Assembly (NCBI GenBank): GCA_014238155.1
Contig: JABABQ010000062.1
Span: forward strand, 124,001 to 188,000
Origin: Rhizobiaceae bacterium
GTDB taxonomy: Bacteria > Pseudomonadota > Alphaproteobacteria > Rhizobiales > Rhizobiaceae
Direction of reading: 5' to 3'
Length of the DNA: 64,000 bases
This document shows positions 8,778 to 18,332 of this stretch, one piece after another. Below the pieces are notes generated by a model. It saw nothing but the letters and a program-made list of their open reading frames with translations, did no database searches and had not been told where the DNA came from. Each line of letters begins with the position of its first letter. Position 1 is the stretch's first letter. A program made the translations under genes and the position numbers.

Positions 8778-9992
8778 CTATCCATGTTTCTGGTTTGCTT
8801 TTTGGATCAACCGCTCTGCGAGTTCTCTTGGAAGGTCCGCATCGAATAATATCTCTTCAGTATGAGATCCAAGAACTGTTGGTGGTTGAAACGGCCCTTC
8901 ATCTTCATCCTGGTTGCGAATGGTTGATCCTGGCACCCGATAGGTACCGTGGCTAGGATGATCGATCTTCTGAATCATCGGGTTTTGGGGGGACGCACGA
9001 GGATCATCTGCCATCATTTGTTCAAATGTCTGATAGGGTCCCCATAGGGCCGAGCCCGCGCGAAGGGCACGACACACATCTTCAAACGGTAATCCAGACG
9101 ACCAATCACGCAGAACACCAGCAATTATTTTACGGCCTTCATATCGACCGCCATCTGTATTGAAATCTAAACCATGTTGAGCCGCCAAAACATCAAGCTT
9201 TTCGGCACTACCTGTCGCGTTGGCCAATTGTTTCCACTGCCGTTGGGTGATCGCGACAACCATGACATAGCGCCCATCGGCTGTGGGTAGATCAGTACCA
9301 AACGCGCCATAGAGATCGTTGCCAATTCTCGGTCTGCTGGTGGCCATAAGTTCAGTTTCGGCCATAATGCCCAGATTACCCATGAAGGCATACGCCACAT
9401 CTGAAAGAGCCAGAGAAAGATGCTGCGCCAGGCCGGTTCTGTCACGCGCTCGCAGAGCTGCGAGCAAGGCCGTCGCAAGGGAAAATCCGGCGGCGGCGTC
9501 CCAAGCTGGCAACATGTTGTTGACGGGCCCAACCGTTTCTTCGGGGCCAGTGGCGAAGGGTACACCCACCGCCGCATTGACCGTATAATCGACGGCGGGT
9601 GCGCCATCGTGATGCCCCTTTAAGTCGATCATCACAAGATCTTCGCGAATGGTCTTCAGGGTTTCGAATGACAGCCAATCAGGACCGGTAAGATTGGTGA
9701 GTAATATGCCACCATCGCTGCCATGGCCCTGCAGCAAAGCATGGAGAGCTGCTTGTCCGTCTTGAGATTTAAGGTCGAGGCATATAGATTTCTTGTTGCG
9801 ATTGAGACCGCTCCAATAAAGGCTTGATCCATCTTTTGCCAATGGCCAGCGGGAATGATCAATGCCCCCGCCAATAGGGTCAATGCGAATAACTTCCGCG
9901 CCCAATTGAGCAAGGGTCAGACCGGCCAGTGGAGCTGCGACAAATGCGGATATTTCAATGATCCGCAAACCTTTGAGAAGTGTGTAACTCAA
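8778..9992 (-). CDS. CaiB/BaiF-type (family III) CoA transferase
   Basis: A 404-residue family III CoA transferase. The N-terminus (LLKGLRIIEISAFVAAPLAG then TLAQLGAEVIRID) and LNRNKKSICLDLKSQDGQ are diagnostic. The candidate nucleophilic Asp is D135 in AVDYTVNAAVG. Such enzymes move CoA between carboxylic acids, as CaiB does between carnitine-type acids. The start overlaps the upstream serine-hydrolase stop by four bases (ATGA), and it is the last gene of the long minus-strand chain starting near 19.2 kb. Its stop lies only about 60 bases from the orphan IS orfA remnant. Length is normal and the gene looks intact. Confidence 0.85.
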   Translation of the reverse strand: MSYTLLKGLRIIEISAFVAAPLAGLTLAQLGAEVIRIDPIGGGIDHSRWPLAKDGSSLYWSGLNRNKKSICLDLKSQDGQAALHALLQGHGSDGGILLTNLTGPDWLSFETLKTIREDLVMIDLKGHHDGAPAVDYTVNAAVGVPFATGPEETVGPVNNMLPAWDAAAGFSLATALLAALRARDRTGLAQHLSLALSDVAYAFMGNLGIMAETELMATSRPRIGNDLYGAFGTDLPTADGRYVMVVAITQRQWKQLANATGSAEKLDVLAAQHGLDFNTDGGRYEGRKIIAGVLRDWSSGLPFEDVCRALRAGSALWGPYQTFEQMMADDPRASPQNPMIQKIDHPSHGTYRVPGSTIRNQDEDEGPFQPPTVLGSHTEEILFDADLPRELAERLIQKANQKHG

Positions 9993-11164
9993 GTCTTATC
10001 GCTTTCTTGTGTGGTCTGTAAGGCAACGGACTCGCAGACAGTCTTCAGAGTAAGCGCAATCCAACCCATATAGCCCTCATCATATCCGGCCTCGTTTTCC
10101 AGAACACTGAGATAGGCGCAGGAAATGCCATTCTTTGTATCGACCATCAGGAATTGCCCACCATAGCCAGCGTGGCACACCAAACGTCCATCCGTCATGA
10201 GATGGTTGGAGTAGCGAAGCCAATTTTTGGGCGGCGGGAGCACTGGCGCCTTCCTATTCAAACTGGAGCCCAAAAATTCGGCGTTCGCAAACTTGCGGCC
10301 ATGAATGTGTTGTCCGCCCCGGGCGATTAACTGGCCAAATCTCGCCAGGTCCCGTGCTGATAGACAACCACCGCCTGAAAATGCTGGCAAGCGTTCGGGA
10401 CTGAGGCTGATGTGAAACGCCCCTTCATAACCAACGGCATCAGCAATGACATCTATCTCATCTAACAGAGAGCCCTCGCAGACCGAGGCGCATATTAAGG
10501 TCAAAACATCGGTGTTCGCAGACTTGTATTGGGCATAGGGAAGTCGGTTTTGCAGATCACCACCAGAAATTTGATGAACAAAGTCGTGAAGATTTGTCTC
10601 ATCAACTCCATCAGCTGGAAGTCGCCACCCAAGAGCAATCTCTTCAGTGTAGCAGTCCGATGACGGGTTCGAATAATCTTCTGAAAAATCATTGCTGATG
10701 TTCATATCCAACAGGTCTTGGAGTTTAGCCGTCGCATAACCCAATCCGATATTTGGTAAATAGTGATCAACCGTTTTTTGAAGATCCAACAGCCCCCGAG
10801 CCATCAACCGGCCCACAATCAGGTGGATATGCATCTTGGTAATGGATTGGATGGAATGGGGATTTAGAACATCAAAATCCGGCGCATGATCTTCAAAGAG
10901 AATTTCATTCCCTCGGACAATGGATAGTGCAGAAAAGGCATCGTGCTGGGTCAGCGATTGCAACTCCGGCACAGCGGCCAAAACTGCATCGGGCGCGGCA
11001 TTCAATTTCAAGACATTGCGGGAGCGAACCATATAGGTTCGCCGAAACAACCGATGGGCGTTGTGGAAACCATGGCGTCGATGGGCAGGCTGATTCCAGC
11101 GCTGCTTATTGTCATCACCAACCGTGAGGTCAGGATTGGGAATGATGTGGGAAATAGGCATCAC
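9989..11164 (-). CDS. Serine hydrolase, beta-lactamase/esterase (class C) family
   Basis: A 391-residue protein of the penicillin-binding-protein-like serine hydrolase fold. The nucleophile motif SxxK is present (SITK in HSIQSITKMH), preceded by an N-terminal segment of about 65 residues without a clear signal peptide. YAQYKSANTDVL probably supplies the Tyr/Ser of the second motif, and HAGYGGQF resembles the HxG third motif. Family members act as esterases, amidases or D-peptidases. It is coupled by four-base overlaps to genes on both sides, so it is made with the acyl-CoA enzymes. It may hydrolyse an ester or lactone substrate entering the pathway, such as an acyl-carnitine-like compound; this is inference only. 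Confidence 0.8.
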   Translation of the reverse strand: MMPISHIIPNPDLTVGDDNKQRWNQPAHRRHGFHNAHRLFRRTYMVRSRNVLKLNAAPDAVLAAVPELQSLTQHDAFSALSIVRGNEILFEDHAPDFDVLNPHSIQSITKMHIHLIVGRLMARGLLDLQKTVDHYLPNIGLGYATAKLQDLLDMNISNDFSEDYSNPSSDCYTEEIALGWRLPADGVDETNLHDFVHQISGGDLQNRLPYAQYKSANTDVLTLICASVCEGSLLDEIDVIADAVGYEGAFHISLSPERLPAFSGGGCLSARDLARFGQLIARGGQHIHGRKFANAEFLGSSLNRKAPVLPPPKNWLRYSNHLMTDGRLVCHAGYGGQFLMVDTKNGISCAYLSVLENEAGYDEGYMGWIALTLKTVCESVALQTTQESDKT

Positions 11165-13257
11165 CGAACTGTCCGTTGCAAAAGCACATCAATGGCGACG
11201 ATGCGGTCCTCATAAGCAAAAAGAGGGTTGATCTCGACCTCTACGACATCGTCTGATCCAGTAACAAAATAAGCGCACAATTGTTGGATTGCTGCGGATA
11301 TTTTTGTCAAATCTGCCGGAGGCGAGTTGCGAAACCCGCGGAGCAGAAGACCTGCTTTGAGGTTGAGCAGAGCGTCGATGATTTCTGATTGATTACACGG
11401 TAAAAGCAATGTGACGGCATCACCAACCAACTCGACCAGGGTCCCGCCGCTGCCCAGCGTTAAGGCGGTGCCAAATTGCGGGTCACGCCGTAGATTTACC
11501 AACAGTTCAGCCAAAGGTTTTGGCGACATCTCTTCGACTAAAAAACGATCTGTGATCGCCTTCGTATCGTAGTTAGTCACATCGTATCTCATTTTTGAGA
11601 CAGCCTCATCGGCGTCGTCTGAAGAACCTATGGAGAGGGCAACAGCGCCCGCTTCGGTCTTGTGGAGAAGGTCCTCTCCCATCATTTTGATGACTACCGG
11701 AAACCCAATGCCATCGGCGGCTTGGGCTGCATCAGCACCGGATGTGCAACGCCCCTTTGGTACCGCAACGCCTGCTCGTTGAACCCATTGTTTACCCTCA
11801 TCTTCGGTAACGGGTGTACCAGGGCCTGATGAAGACGAAACCGCAAGTGGCGCGGGTAAGTCGGCTAGACAATTGTCCCGCACTTTATTCCACCATGCTG
11901 CTTGAGAAATCGCATTCAATGTCTCGTGAATACCCTGCATCGGCGCAACACCAATAGAAATCAGATATTCGCGGGTTTCGATATCGAGGTTTTCTGGGAT
12001 CGTCGCGCAAATGGCTGCCGGTAAATTGATTGCTGCAGCGGCCTCTGCAAAAGCGACTGCGTCCTTTTGATAGAGTATTTTGGAACCGTCCAACCCGGCC
12101 ACTGGATAATCTTGCACCAATATAGCCGATTGCGCTTCAACCGCCTGCATCGCCGTTGTAAATACCGGGCTCGTAAATTCCGGCTGGCCCCAGATCGGAG
12201 TTGTATAGTCCAGCGGATTCGTCACCGTTGCAATATCAGGCAGCAAGTCCGTCAAGGTCTGTACGGCTTCAGAGTCAATTGGTGGAAACCGTAGATCAAT
12301 CTTTTCCGCGTGGTCGGCCAACATAGTTGCACCACCACCAGAACAGGTGAAGCCAATTAAACTGCGTCCCTTTGGGGCTCCCAAAACGCTGAGATACTTT
12401 AAAGTCTCCAGCATCTGCGACGGGTTTGAAACGCCGATTATACCCACCCGTTCAAACAGCGCCTCATAGAGTTCATTAGCGCCTGAGATTGATCCGGTGT
12501 GACTAACCGTCAATGTGCTTCCGATGACCGAACTTCCCGTTTTCAAGGCCACAACCGGCGTATTGTGCTTCAGTGCTTTTAAAGCGGCGCGCTCAAATGC
12601 AGGAATATCCAACAATCCCTCGATATGCAGACCAACGGCCCGCACAGCTGGATCTTGACAAAAATAGTCCAGATAATCTTCAAGGCTCAGTACGGCCTGA
12701 TTGCCACACGATATCATATAGGCCATGGGCAGCGATCGCTGGCTCATCGTAATGTCGGATGAAAACATGCCGGATTGTGTGATAATAGCAGCGCCATACC
12801 CCGGCGAACTTCCTCCATGGGCAAATGACCACAGTGCCGAATTGTCGATATAATTTATCAAGCCATAACAATTCGGACCGATCAGCGCCATGTCGCCAAC
12901 GGCGCTACACAAGGCTATTTCGGCAGCGGCACCATTCTCGCCAGCTTCTTTGAAGCCCGCAGAATAGCAAACAACTCCGCCTGCTCCCATCTGCGCGAGT
13001 TGAGCCACACACGCCACAACCGCCAGCGCTGGTACGGCCAAATAAACGGCATCGGGCGCTTCAGGTAATTCCTCAATGCTGGCAAAGCAAGGGATTCCAG
13101 CGAGTTCTGACCGTTTGGGATTCACCGCCCACATCTGACCCTCATATCCACGACGACGCGCTTCTGTAACAGCCGTCATCGCATCAACCCCACCAATAAA
13201 TGCAATGTGGCGGGGTTTCAGCATGCGGGTAAAATTACTTCGTTGTTTTGGCGTCAT
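11161..13257 (-). CDS. Acyl-CoA synthetase, NDP-forming (acetate-CoA ligase family, fused)
   Basis: A 698-residue fusion of the alpha and beta parts of NDP-forming acyl-CoA synthetases. The order is an N-terminal CoA-binding Rossmann domain (RHIAFIGGVDAMTAVTEARR), a succinyl-CoA-ligase-like domain with the probable phospho-His in SHTGSISGANELYEAL, and a C-terminal ATP-grasp domain with GFPVVIKMMGEDLLHKTEAG. The family activates carboxylic acids to CoA thioesters. Full length is typical. It overlaps both neighbours by four bases (ATGA). With the acyl-CoA dehydrogenase and CoA transferase it gives a route for activating a short or quaternary-amine carboxylate and oxidising it. Confidence 0.85.
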   Translation of the reverse strand: MTPKQRSNFTRMLKPRHIAFIGGVDAMTAVTEARRRGYEGQMWAVNPKRSELAGIPCFASIEELPEAPDAVYLAVPALAVVACVAQLAQMGAGGVVCYSAGFKEAGENGAAAEIALCSAVGDMALIGPNCYGLINYIDNSALWSFAHGGSSPGYGAAIITQSGMFSSDITMSQRSLPMAYMISCGNQAVLSLEDYLDYFCQDPAVRAVGLHIEGLLDIPAFERAALKALKHNTPVVALKTGSSVIGSTLTVSHTGSISGANELYEALFERVGIIGVSNPSQMLETLKYLSVLGAPKGRSLIGFTCSGGGATMLADHAEKIDLRFPPIDSEAVQTLTDLLPDIATVTNPLDYTTPIWGQPEFTSPVFTTAMQAVEAQSAILVQDYPVAGLDGSKILYQKDAVAFAEAAAAINLPAAICATIPENLDIETREYLISIGVAPMQGIHETLNAISQAAWWNKVRDNCLADLPAPLAVSSSSGPGTPVTEDEGKQWVQRAGVAVPKGRCTSGADAAQAADGIGFPVVIKMMGEDLLHKTEAGAVALSIGSSDDADEAVSKMRYDVTNYDTKAITDRFLVEEMSPKPLAELLVNLRRDPQFGTALTLGSGGTLVELVGDAVTLLLPCNQSEIIDALLNLKAGLLLRGFRNSPPADLTKISAAIQQLCAYFVTGSDDVVEVEINPLFAYEDRIVAIDVLLQRTVR

Positions 13258-14414
13258 GCTCCCAAAGGCCTCAGGATAGATCGGGTGATGATGTGACGTT
13301 GAATTTCACTCGTTCCATCCCAAATGCGTTCTAAGCGACTGTCACGCCACAAACGTTGAACGGGAAGCTCTTCCATCAAACCCATTCCGCCATATATTTG
13401 TACGGTATCGTCTGCCACTTTGTTCAACATTTCAGAACAATAGACTTTGACCATTGCCGCGTCTTGATCCTGCATGGACCCTGCATCAGCTCGGGCTACG
13501 GCATCACTGACCAGCAGATCAGCAGTGCGCAGGCCTATCGCCATATCTGCAAGACGGAACCCCGTTGCCTGAAAGGTGCCAATTGGTTTGCCAAATTGTT
13601 TGCGCCCGGCGGCCCATTCGGTTGCCAACGCCATGAGCCGCTCAGCCTTACCGCAACAGGTCGCTCCAACCCAGATGCGACCCATTCCCAACCATTTTCC
13701 AGACAGTTCCAGTCCTCTGCCTTCTTCACCCAAGACCTGGTCAGGGCCAAGTCGAACGTCATCGAAGCTCAGTTCGAAGGTTTTGTAACCACGATAGCTC
13801 ACGCATTTATTGCCTTCACGACAATCAAACCCAGGCGTTCCAACATCCACGAGGAAAGCTGTAATGCGTTTGCGCGGGCCGCGTTTTGTCTCGTCCACTC
13901 CAGTGGCGGCAAAAACAATTGCAATGTCGGGCATAACCGGACCTGAAATGAAATGTTTGGTCCCATTCAAAATCCAATCATCACCATCACGGCGCGCATT
14001 GGATTTCATGCCCATAACATCAGAACCAGCTTCGGGTTCGGTGAGCGCAAACAGCTCACGTTTTTCGCCTGAGACACACGGGTTGAGATAGCGCTCGATC
14101 TGGTCACCTTCACAGGCAAGCAACAGCTCTGTGGGTCGGCCGATCCAACTGTGTAAAGCGTGACTGGTCTTACCGTATTCACGCTCAACAACGGCCATGG
14201 CCGAATAGTTCAATCCACCGCCACCTACATGTTCAGGCAAGTTAGAAGCATAAAGGCCAACTTCTTTTGCGCGTGCTTCAATCTGACGGCCCAGTTCAAT
14301 CGGCACTTCACCAGTGCTATCAACGAGTTCCTCATGGGGAAGAAGTTCGGCTTCCATAAAACTGCGAACAGTATTCAGCAGCAGCTCATTTTCTGGCGAC
14401 AAATTGGGTGTCAT
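13254..14414 (-). CDS. Acyl-CoA dehydrogenase
   Basis: A 386-residue flavin-dependent acyl-CoA dehydrogenase. ALTEPEAGSDVMGMKSNARR is the FAD-binding middle domain, YGGMGLMEELPVQRLWRD and IWDGTSEIQRHI are the C-terminal helices, and the Glu of the latter sits where the catalytic base of many family members lies. It makes an alpha,beta-enoyl-CoA and passes electrons to ETF. A strong ribosome site (GGAGAGGGG) precedes the ATG. Size and context fit a CaiA-like or gamma-butyrobetainyl-CoA dehydrogenase role, but the substrate is not fixed by sequence. It lies 11 bases after the permease gene. Confidence 0.85.
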   Translation of the reverse strand: MTPNLSPENELLLNTVRSFMEAELLPHEELVDSTGEVPIELGRQIEARAKEVGLYASNLPEHVGGGGLNYSAMAVVEREYGKTSHALHSWIGRPTELLLACEGDQIERYLNPCVSGEKRELFALTEPEAGSDVMGMKSNARRDGDDWILNGTKHFISGPVMPDIAIVFAATGVDETKRGPRKRITAFLVDVGTPGFDCREGNKCVSYRGYKTFELSFDDVRLGPDQVLGEEGRGLELSGKWLGMGRIWVGATCCGKAERLMALATEWAAGRKQFGKPIGTFQATGFRLADMAIGLRTADLLVSDAVARADAGSMQDQDAAMVKVYCSEMLNKVADDTVQIYGGMGLMEELPVQRLWRDSRLERIWDGTSEIQRHIITRSILRPLGA

Positions 14415-14425
14415 TCCCCTCTCCT

Positions 14426-15223
14426 TTAACCGGATGTCGTTTGCGCACGCCGTCTAGCGGCGATGGCAGAAATTGAAAAAAGTATGATCGTAATCCCAAT
14501 CAAAACCACGGCAGCAGCGGCAACGGTGGGGTCGGTATTTTCACGGATGCCGTTCCACATGCGGCGTGGCAGCGTGTAGACGGTGAATTTGGATATGAAG
14601 AGCGTGACGACAATTTCATCCCAGCTCAAAATGAAAGCAAACAATGCCCCGGCAAAAATACCGGGTTTTACTGACGGTAATATCACCCGTCGGATAGTGG
14701 TCCACGTTGAAGCGCCCAGCCCCTTTGAGGCTTGTTCCAGTTTTGGGTCAAAATTCGCAAGTGAGGCACTAACTGTGATCAACACCATGGGAGTGGCCAA
14801 AATTGTATGTGCCAGTATCAAGCCTGAATAGCTATCCAGAAGACCCATAGGTATCCAAAGTCGATACAACGCCATGGCTGATATGATTTGCGGAATGATC
14901 AGAGGGAGCAGTAGAAATGCCCGCACGACTTCGCTGTATTTCGATGAAACCCGCCACAAACCAATGGCACAAAGAGTGCCGAGGACCGACGCGAGTAACG
15001 CTGTAGAGATCGCGATGATTGCGCTTTGAGCAAAACTCGACAACCAATCGGCGCTGTTAAAGAGCTTTTCAAAATGGCGCAACGAAAAATCGCCCTTTGG
15101 CATCGACAAGAACCGTTTGGGTGTCAAAGAGACGGGAATGGCTACTAATGCTGGTAGAACCAAAAACAAAAGCAACAGCCAAGCCCAAACGCGGTTGATG
15201 GAAGCAAACACACTGGTTCTCAT
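14426..15223 (-). CDS. ABC transporter permease, PotC-like
   Basis: A 265-residue inner-membrane permease of the spermidine/putrescine-type importer family. About six membrane segments are visible, the first being WAWLLLLFLVLPALVAIPVS. The EAA loop that docks on the ATPase reads LEQASKGLGASTWTTIRRVI. The start overlaps the partner permease stop by four bases. With the partner permease, binding protein and ATPase it makes one complete importer placed inside the catabolic chain, which suggests the transporter brings in the pathway substrate. Confidence 0.9.
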   Translation of the reverse strand: MRTSVFASINRVWAWLLLLFLVLPALVAIPVSLTPKRFLSMPKGDFSLRHFEKLFNSADWLSSFAQSAIIAISTALLASVLGTLCAIGLWRVSSKYSEVVRAFLLLPLIIPQIISAMALYRLWIPMGLLDSYSGLILAHTILATPMVLITVSASLANFDPKLEQASKGLGASTWTTIRRVILPSVKPGIFAGALFAFILSWDEIVVTLFISKFTVYTLPRRMWNGIRENTDPTVAAAAVVLIGITIILFSISAIAARRRAQTTSG

Positions 15224-16068
15224 TGGGTGCTACCCCCGAACACTGTGCTGAGTTTCATGAATTTGGACATGAGCCATAGCAAGGCGAGAACCCCAAATAA
15301 CATGAGCGCAGCAAGCATAGCAGCTGTTCCCCATTTCAGGGTCACCAACAATTGTACGGATATATATTCAGCGATCATCAACACCTTGCCACCGCCGAGA
15401 ATTGCAGGCGTCACATAAAAACCAAGGCTTAAAATGAAGATCAGTAAGGAAGACGCGACTATGCCAGGCCGTGTAAGCGGCAAATAGATTCGCCAGAATG
15501 TTTGTGTTCCACTGGCACCCAAATTACGTGAAGCGTTCATCACACGCATATCGAGCGACTGCATGTTCACAAGAAGTGGCAAGACTGCATAGGGGATCAT
15601 GTAATGAATCATGCCAATCAAAACGCCAAGCTCGTTGCGCATAAATTCTATGGGTTGCGACACGATACCAAGTCCCAGCAACGTGTTGTTGATCAGTCCT
15701 CGATTGCCCAAAAGCATCAGCCAAGAGAACGTCCGCACTAATATCGAAATCCAAAATGACACCAACAGCAGCGTTAACATCAGGGATTGCTTCTGCGTTG
15801 AACTGTGCACCATGCCGTAGGCGATTGAATAGCCAAGAAGCACACTGAAGAATGTGGTCACAATGCATATCCGCACCGTGGTCCACATAATTCTGGCTAA
15901 GGCATCGCTTTCGCCCAGCTTGGCATAGTTTGCCAAGCCCGGCGCTGGGTCCGTCACGCTCAACATCAAGATGTTCAAAATCGGCCCTAAATAGAACAGA
16001 ACAACCAAAGCAAGAAACGGCAAGACCAAAAGCCAGCCGGGTTTCAGTTTGTTGCGTAAGGTGCTCAT
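15220..16068 (-). CDS. ABC transporter permease, PotB-like
   Basis: A 282-residue permease with about six membrane segments and the EAA loop MNASRNLGASGTQTFWRIYL. The start is set at the ATG at 16066-16068 (MSTLRNKLKPGWLLVLPFLA), which places the first membrane segment normally; a GTG 54 bases upstream would add 18 residues with no ribosome site. It overlaps the PotC-like gene by four bases. It pairs with the PotC-like subunit and the ATPase at 17.3 kb for import of a polyamine-like or quaternary-amine-like solute. Confidence 0.9.
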   Translation of the reverse strand: MSTLRNKLKPGWLLVLPFLALVVLFYLGPILNILMLSVTDPAPGLANYAKLGESDALARIMWTTVRICIVTTFFSVLLGYSIAYGMVHSSTQKQSLMLTLLLVSFWISILVRTFSWLMLLGNRGLINNTLLGLGIVSQPIEFMRNELGVLIGMIHYMIPYAVLPLLVNMQSLDMRVMNASRNLGASGTQTFWRIYLPLTRPGIVASSLLIFILSLGFYVTPAILGGGKVLMIAEYISVQLLVTLKWGTAAMLAALMLFGVLALLWLMSKFMKLSTVFGGSTQ

Positions 16069-16138
16069 CAAAGATCCGGTTCTACGTGAAATATTGGATG
16101 GAATTCCGTCCGGATTTTTCACCGAACGGAATTCATTT

Positions 16139-17245
16139 TTAGCTGATGGCTTCGAGGAATGCGTTCACTGCATCACCACTGTTGTTGCCCCACCAAACCG
16201 GGTCATTGAAAGCAACCTTGTCAATATTTTGAGCAGACGTGATCGCGTAGGCTTGTTGCTCTGCCGGGATGTTTGCAAAGGCAGCCGGATTTGATGGCGT
16301 CATGCCCAAACAATCTAACAGTTGCAATTGAGCCGCAGGGTCTTGAGCGGTTGCGATGAACTTCATGATAGCTTCGCGGCCTGCAGGGTTACCCTTAGGA
16401 ACGATGTAAGCTCCCGGCATTGCCAAAGCTTCATTCATCACCAGCTTATAGCGGCCATCTGTGTCAGCTTCGATGTTTTTGCCACGGTTCTGCCAGACCA
16501 TGCCCATGCTGACTTCGCCATTAACAACCATCGAGTGAGCTTCTGAACCTGAACCCCAGTATAGGCTGTCAGATTTCATCGCCTTGATTTTGGCCAATGC
16601 CCGCGGGATGTCCAGTGGATAGAGCGCATCCTTGGCAACACCATCGGCCATCAATGCCGCTTCCAGGGAGCCATTCGCCCATTTGTACAGTGAGCGTTTG
16701 CCAGGGAATTTCGCCGTATCAAAGAAGTCCTTCCAAGAGTTTGGCGCCGTTGGGTAGGCTTTGGTGTCATAAACAAAGGCATATCCATAAAGGATGATTG
16801 AGATGCCGTGGTCCAAAGCATAATTTGGCAGGGTTTTGTCCTTGCTCACAACATCATAATCGATCGCTTCCAAATGACCTGTCGGCCCAAGCGCGATCGC
16901 GTCAAACAGATCCGCATCGCAGACGTCTGCGGTGACATTGCCACTATCGACCATTTCCTTGATTTTACCTTGCAGTGGCCCAGAGGTGTCAAATCGCATG
17001 GGCAATCCTGTGGCGGCTTCAAAAGGCTTGCCAATGGCGTTGCCGTGACATTCTTCTGACTGACCACCCCAGTTCCACATTACTATTTCTTTAGCGGCAG
17101 CTTCCGCCTTGCCGGCCAGAACTGTAGCCGAAGCAAAGCCGGTCGCCGCACACAGAGCCAGGAAAGAACGACGGTCCAGTTTTCCATCTTGGAACGCCTT
17201 AGCGCCATCTTGCAGTGTTTCTCGTAGAAAATTTTTATCTTGCAT
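16139..17245 (-). CDS. ABC transporter substrate-binding protein, PotD-like, Tat-type signal
   Basis: A 368-residue periplasmic binding protein of the spermidine/putrescine family. The N-terminus carries a twin-arginine signal (DRRSFLALCAATGFASATVL then AGKAEA), so folded export is likely. The mature part begins KEIVMWNWGGQSEE, and Trp/Asp/Tyr-rich stretches typical of amine-binding pockets follow (ADVCDADLFDAI, DSLYWGSGSEAHS). The start at 17243-17245 was chosen because GGGAG is then seven bases away; an ATG two codons earlier is too close to that site. It sits between ATPase and permease genes in one transcript. Confidence 0.9.
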   Translation of the reverse strand: MQDKNFLRETLQDGAKAFQDGKLDRRSFLALCAATGFASATVLAGKAEAAAKEIVMWNWGGQSEECHGNAIGKPFEAATGLPMRFDTSGPLQGKIKEMVDSGNVTADVCDADLFDAIALGPTGHLEAIDYDVVSKDKTLPNYALDHGISIILYGYAFVYDTKAYPTAPNSWKDFFDTAKFPGKRSLYKWANGSLEAALMADGVAKDALYPLDIPRALAKIKAMKSDSLYWGSGSEAHSMVVNGEVSMGMVWQNRGKNIEADTDGRYKLVMNEALAMPGAYIVPKGNPAGREAIMKFIATAQDPAAQLQLLDCLGMTPSNPAAFANIPAEQQAYAITSAQNIDKVAFNDPVWWGNNSGDAVNAFLEAIS

Positions 17246-17320
17246 AATCATTCTCCCATTTTGGTTTCATAAGTAGTTGGTTAGTTGGTGGCTCCTTGAG
17301 TGGATGCACTTGTTATTAAA

Positions 17321-18325
17321 CTAGTCTCGCGAAAGTTTGACGGCTGCTCCCTTCTGCCAGGAAAGATTGACCTTCATACCTTCTGTAAGTGGTTGTTTGT
17401 TACGCCAGCTATCGACATCGACCTCGATGGGATCTCCATCCACAACATTGACAATGACGCGCTGCATGGATCCGAAATATGTAACTGAGCTGATGTTGCC
17501 AGTTAAGCGGATCGGACCGACGCCCGCGCTGTCCACTCCGCAGATGTCGATTTTTTCCGGCCGCAATGCGTAAAGTCCATCGGGTCTTTGCAAGAAATTG
17601 CTTTTGCCCAAAAAGCTTGCCGCAAATTTCGTAGTGGGATGCTCGTAAAGCTCATACGGTGAACCGACTTGTTCAATAGCCCCATCGCGCATGATCACAA
17701 CCCGATCAGACATCGACAATGCCTCTTCCTGATCATGGGTGACGTAGATGAATGTGGTTCCAATCCGTTTGTGAATATCTTTAAGCTGCTCCTGAACTTC
17801 CACACGCAGTTTTTTGTCCAATGCTCCCAGCGGTTCATCAAGCAGTAAAACTGGTGGCGAAAAACATAGGGCTCGTGCTAAAGCGACACGCTGTTGTTGT
17901 CCTCCAGACAGCTGGCCGGGTTTGCGGTCTGCAAAATCTTGCAATTGCACCAATTCCAACATGCCATCGACACGTGCCTTGATCTCGCTTGTTGGGCGTT
18001 TGCGAACGCTCAGCGCATAGCCAATATTGTCACGCACGCTCATATGGGGAAACAACGCATAGCCTTGGAAAACCATGCCAAAGTTGCGTTTTTCTGCAGG
18101 AAGATCTGCAATTGATGCGCCATCCAACGTGATGTCGCCCGCGCTAATGTCCAGGAAACCAGCAATCATCATCAACAGCGTTGTTTTACCCGATCCTGAA
18201 GGGCCCAGAAGAGTCAAAAACTCACCCTTACGAATTTCGAGGTCCACATTGTTAACTGCACGGAAACCTCCAAAACTTTTGGAAAGGCCGTTTATCTGAA
18301 GGTTACCTTGGGGAGTTTCAATCAT
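17321..18325 (-). CDS. ABC transporter ATP-binding protein, PotA-like
   Basis: A 334-residue ATPase. Walker A is GPSGSGKTT, the Q-loop VFQGYALFPHMSV, the signature LSGGQQQRVALARAL, Walker B LLLDEPLGALD and the switch His is in VTHDQEEAL; a C-terminal TOBE-type regulatory domain (RPEKIDICGVDSAG) follows. The ATG at 18323-18325 lies seven bases after the upstream stop; a GTG 21 bases earlier, overlapping that gene, is the alternative. It drives the PotBC-like permease pair encoded downstream. Confidence 0.9.
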   Translation of the reverse strand: MIETPQGNLQINGLSKSFGGFRAVNNVDLEIRKGEFLTLLGPSGSGKTTLLMMIAGFLDISAGDITLDGASIADLPAEKRNFGMVFQGYALFPHMSVRDNIGYALSVRKRPTSEIKARVDGMLELVQLQDFADRKPGQLSGGQQQRVALARALCFSPPVLLLDEPLGALDKKLRVEVQEQLKDIHKRIGTTFIYVTHDQEEALSMSDRVVIMRDGAIEQVGSPYELYEHPTTKFAASFLGKSNFLQRPDGLYALRPEKIDICGVDSAGVGPIRLTGNISSVTYFGSMQRVIVNVVDGDPIEVDVDSWRNKQPLTEGMKVNLSWQKGAAVKLSRD

Positions 18326-18332
18326 CGCTAAA

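Noticed and set aside
13356-13946. Long plus-strand open frame (196 codons)
   Set aside because: Lies wholly antisense to the well-supported acyl-CoA dehydrogenase gene and has no motif.
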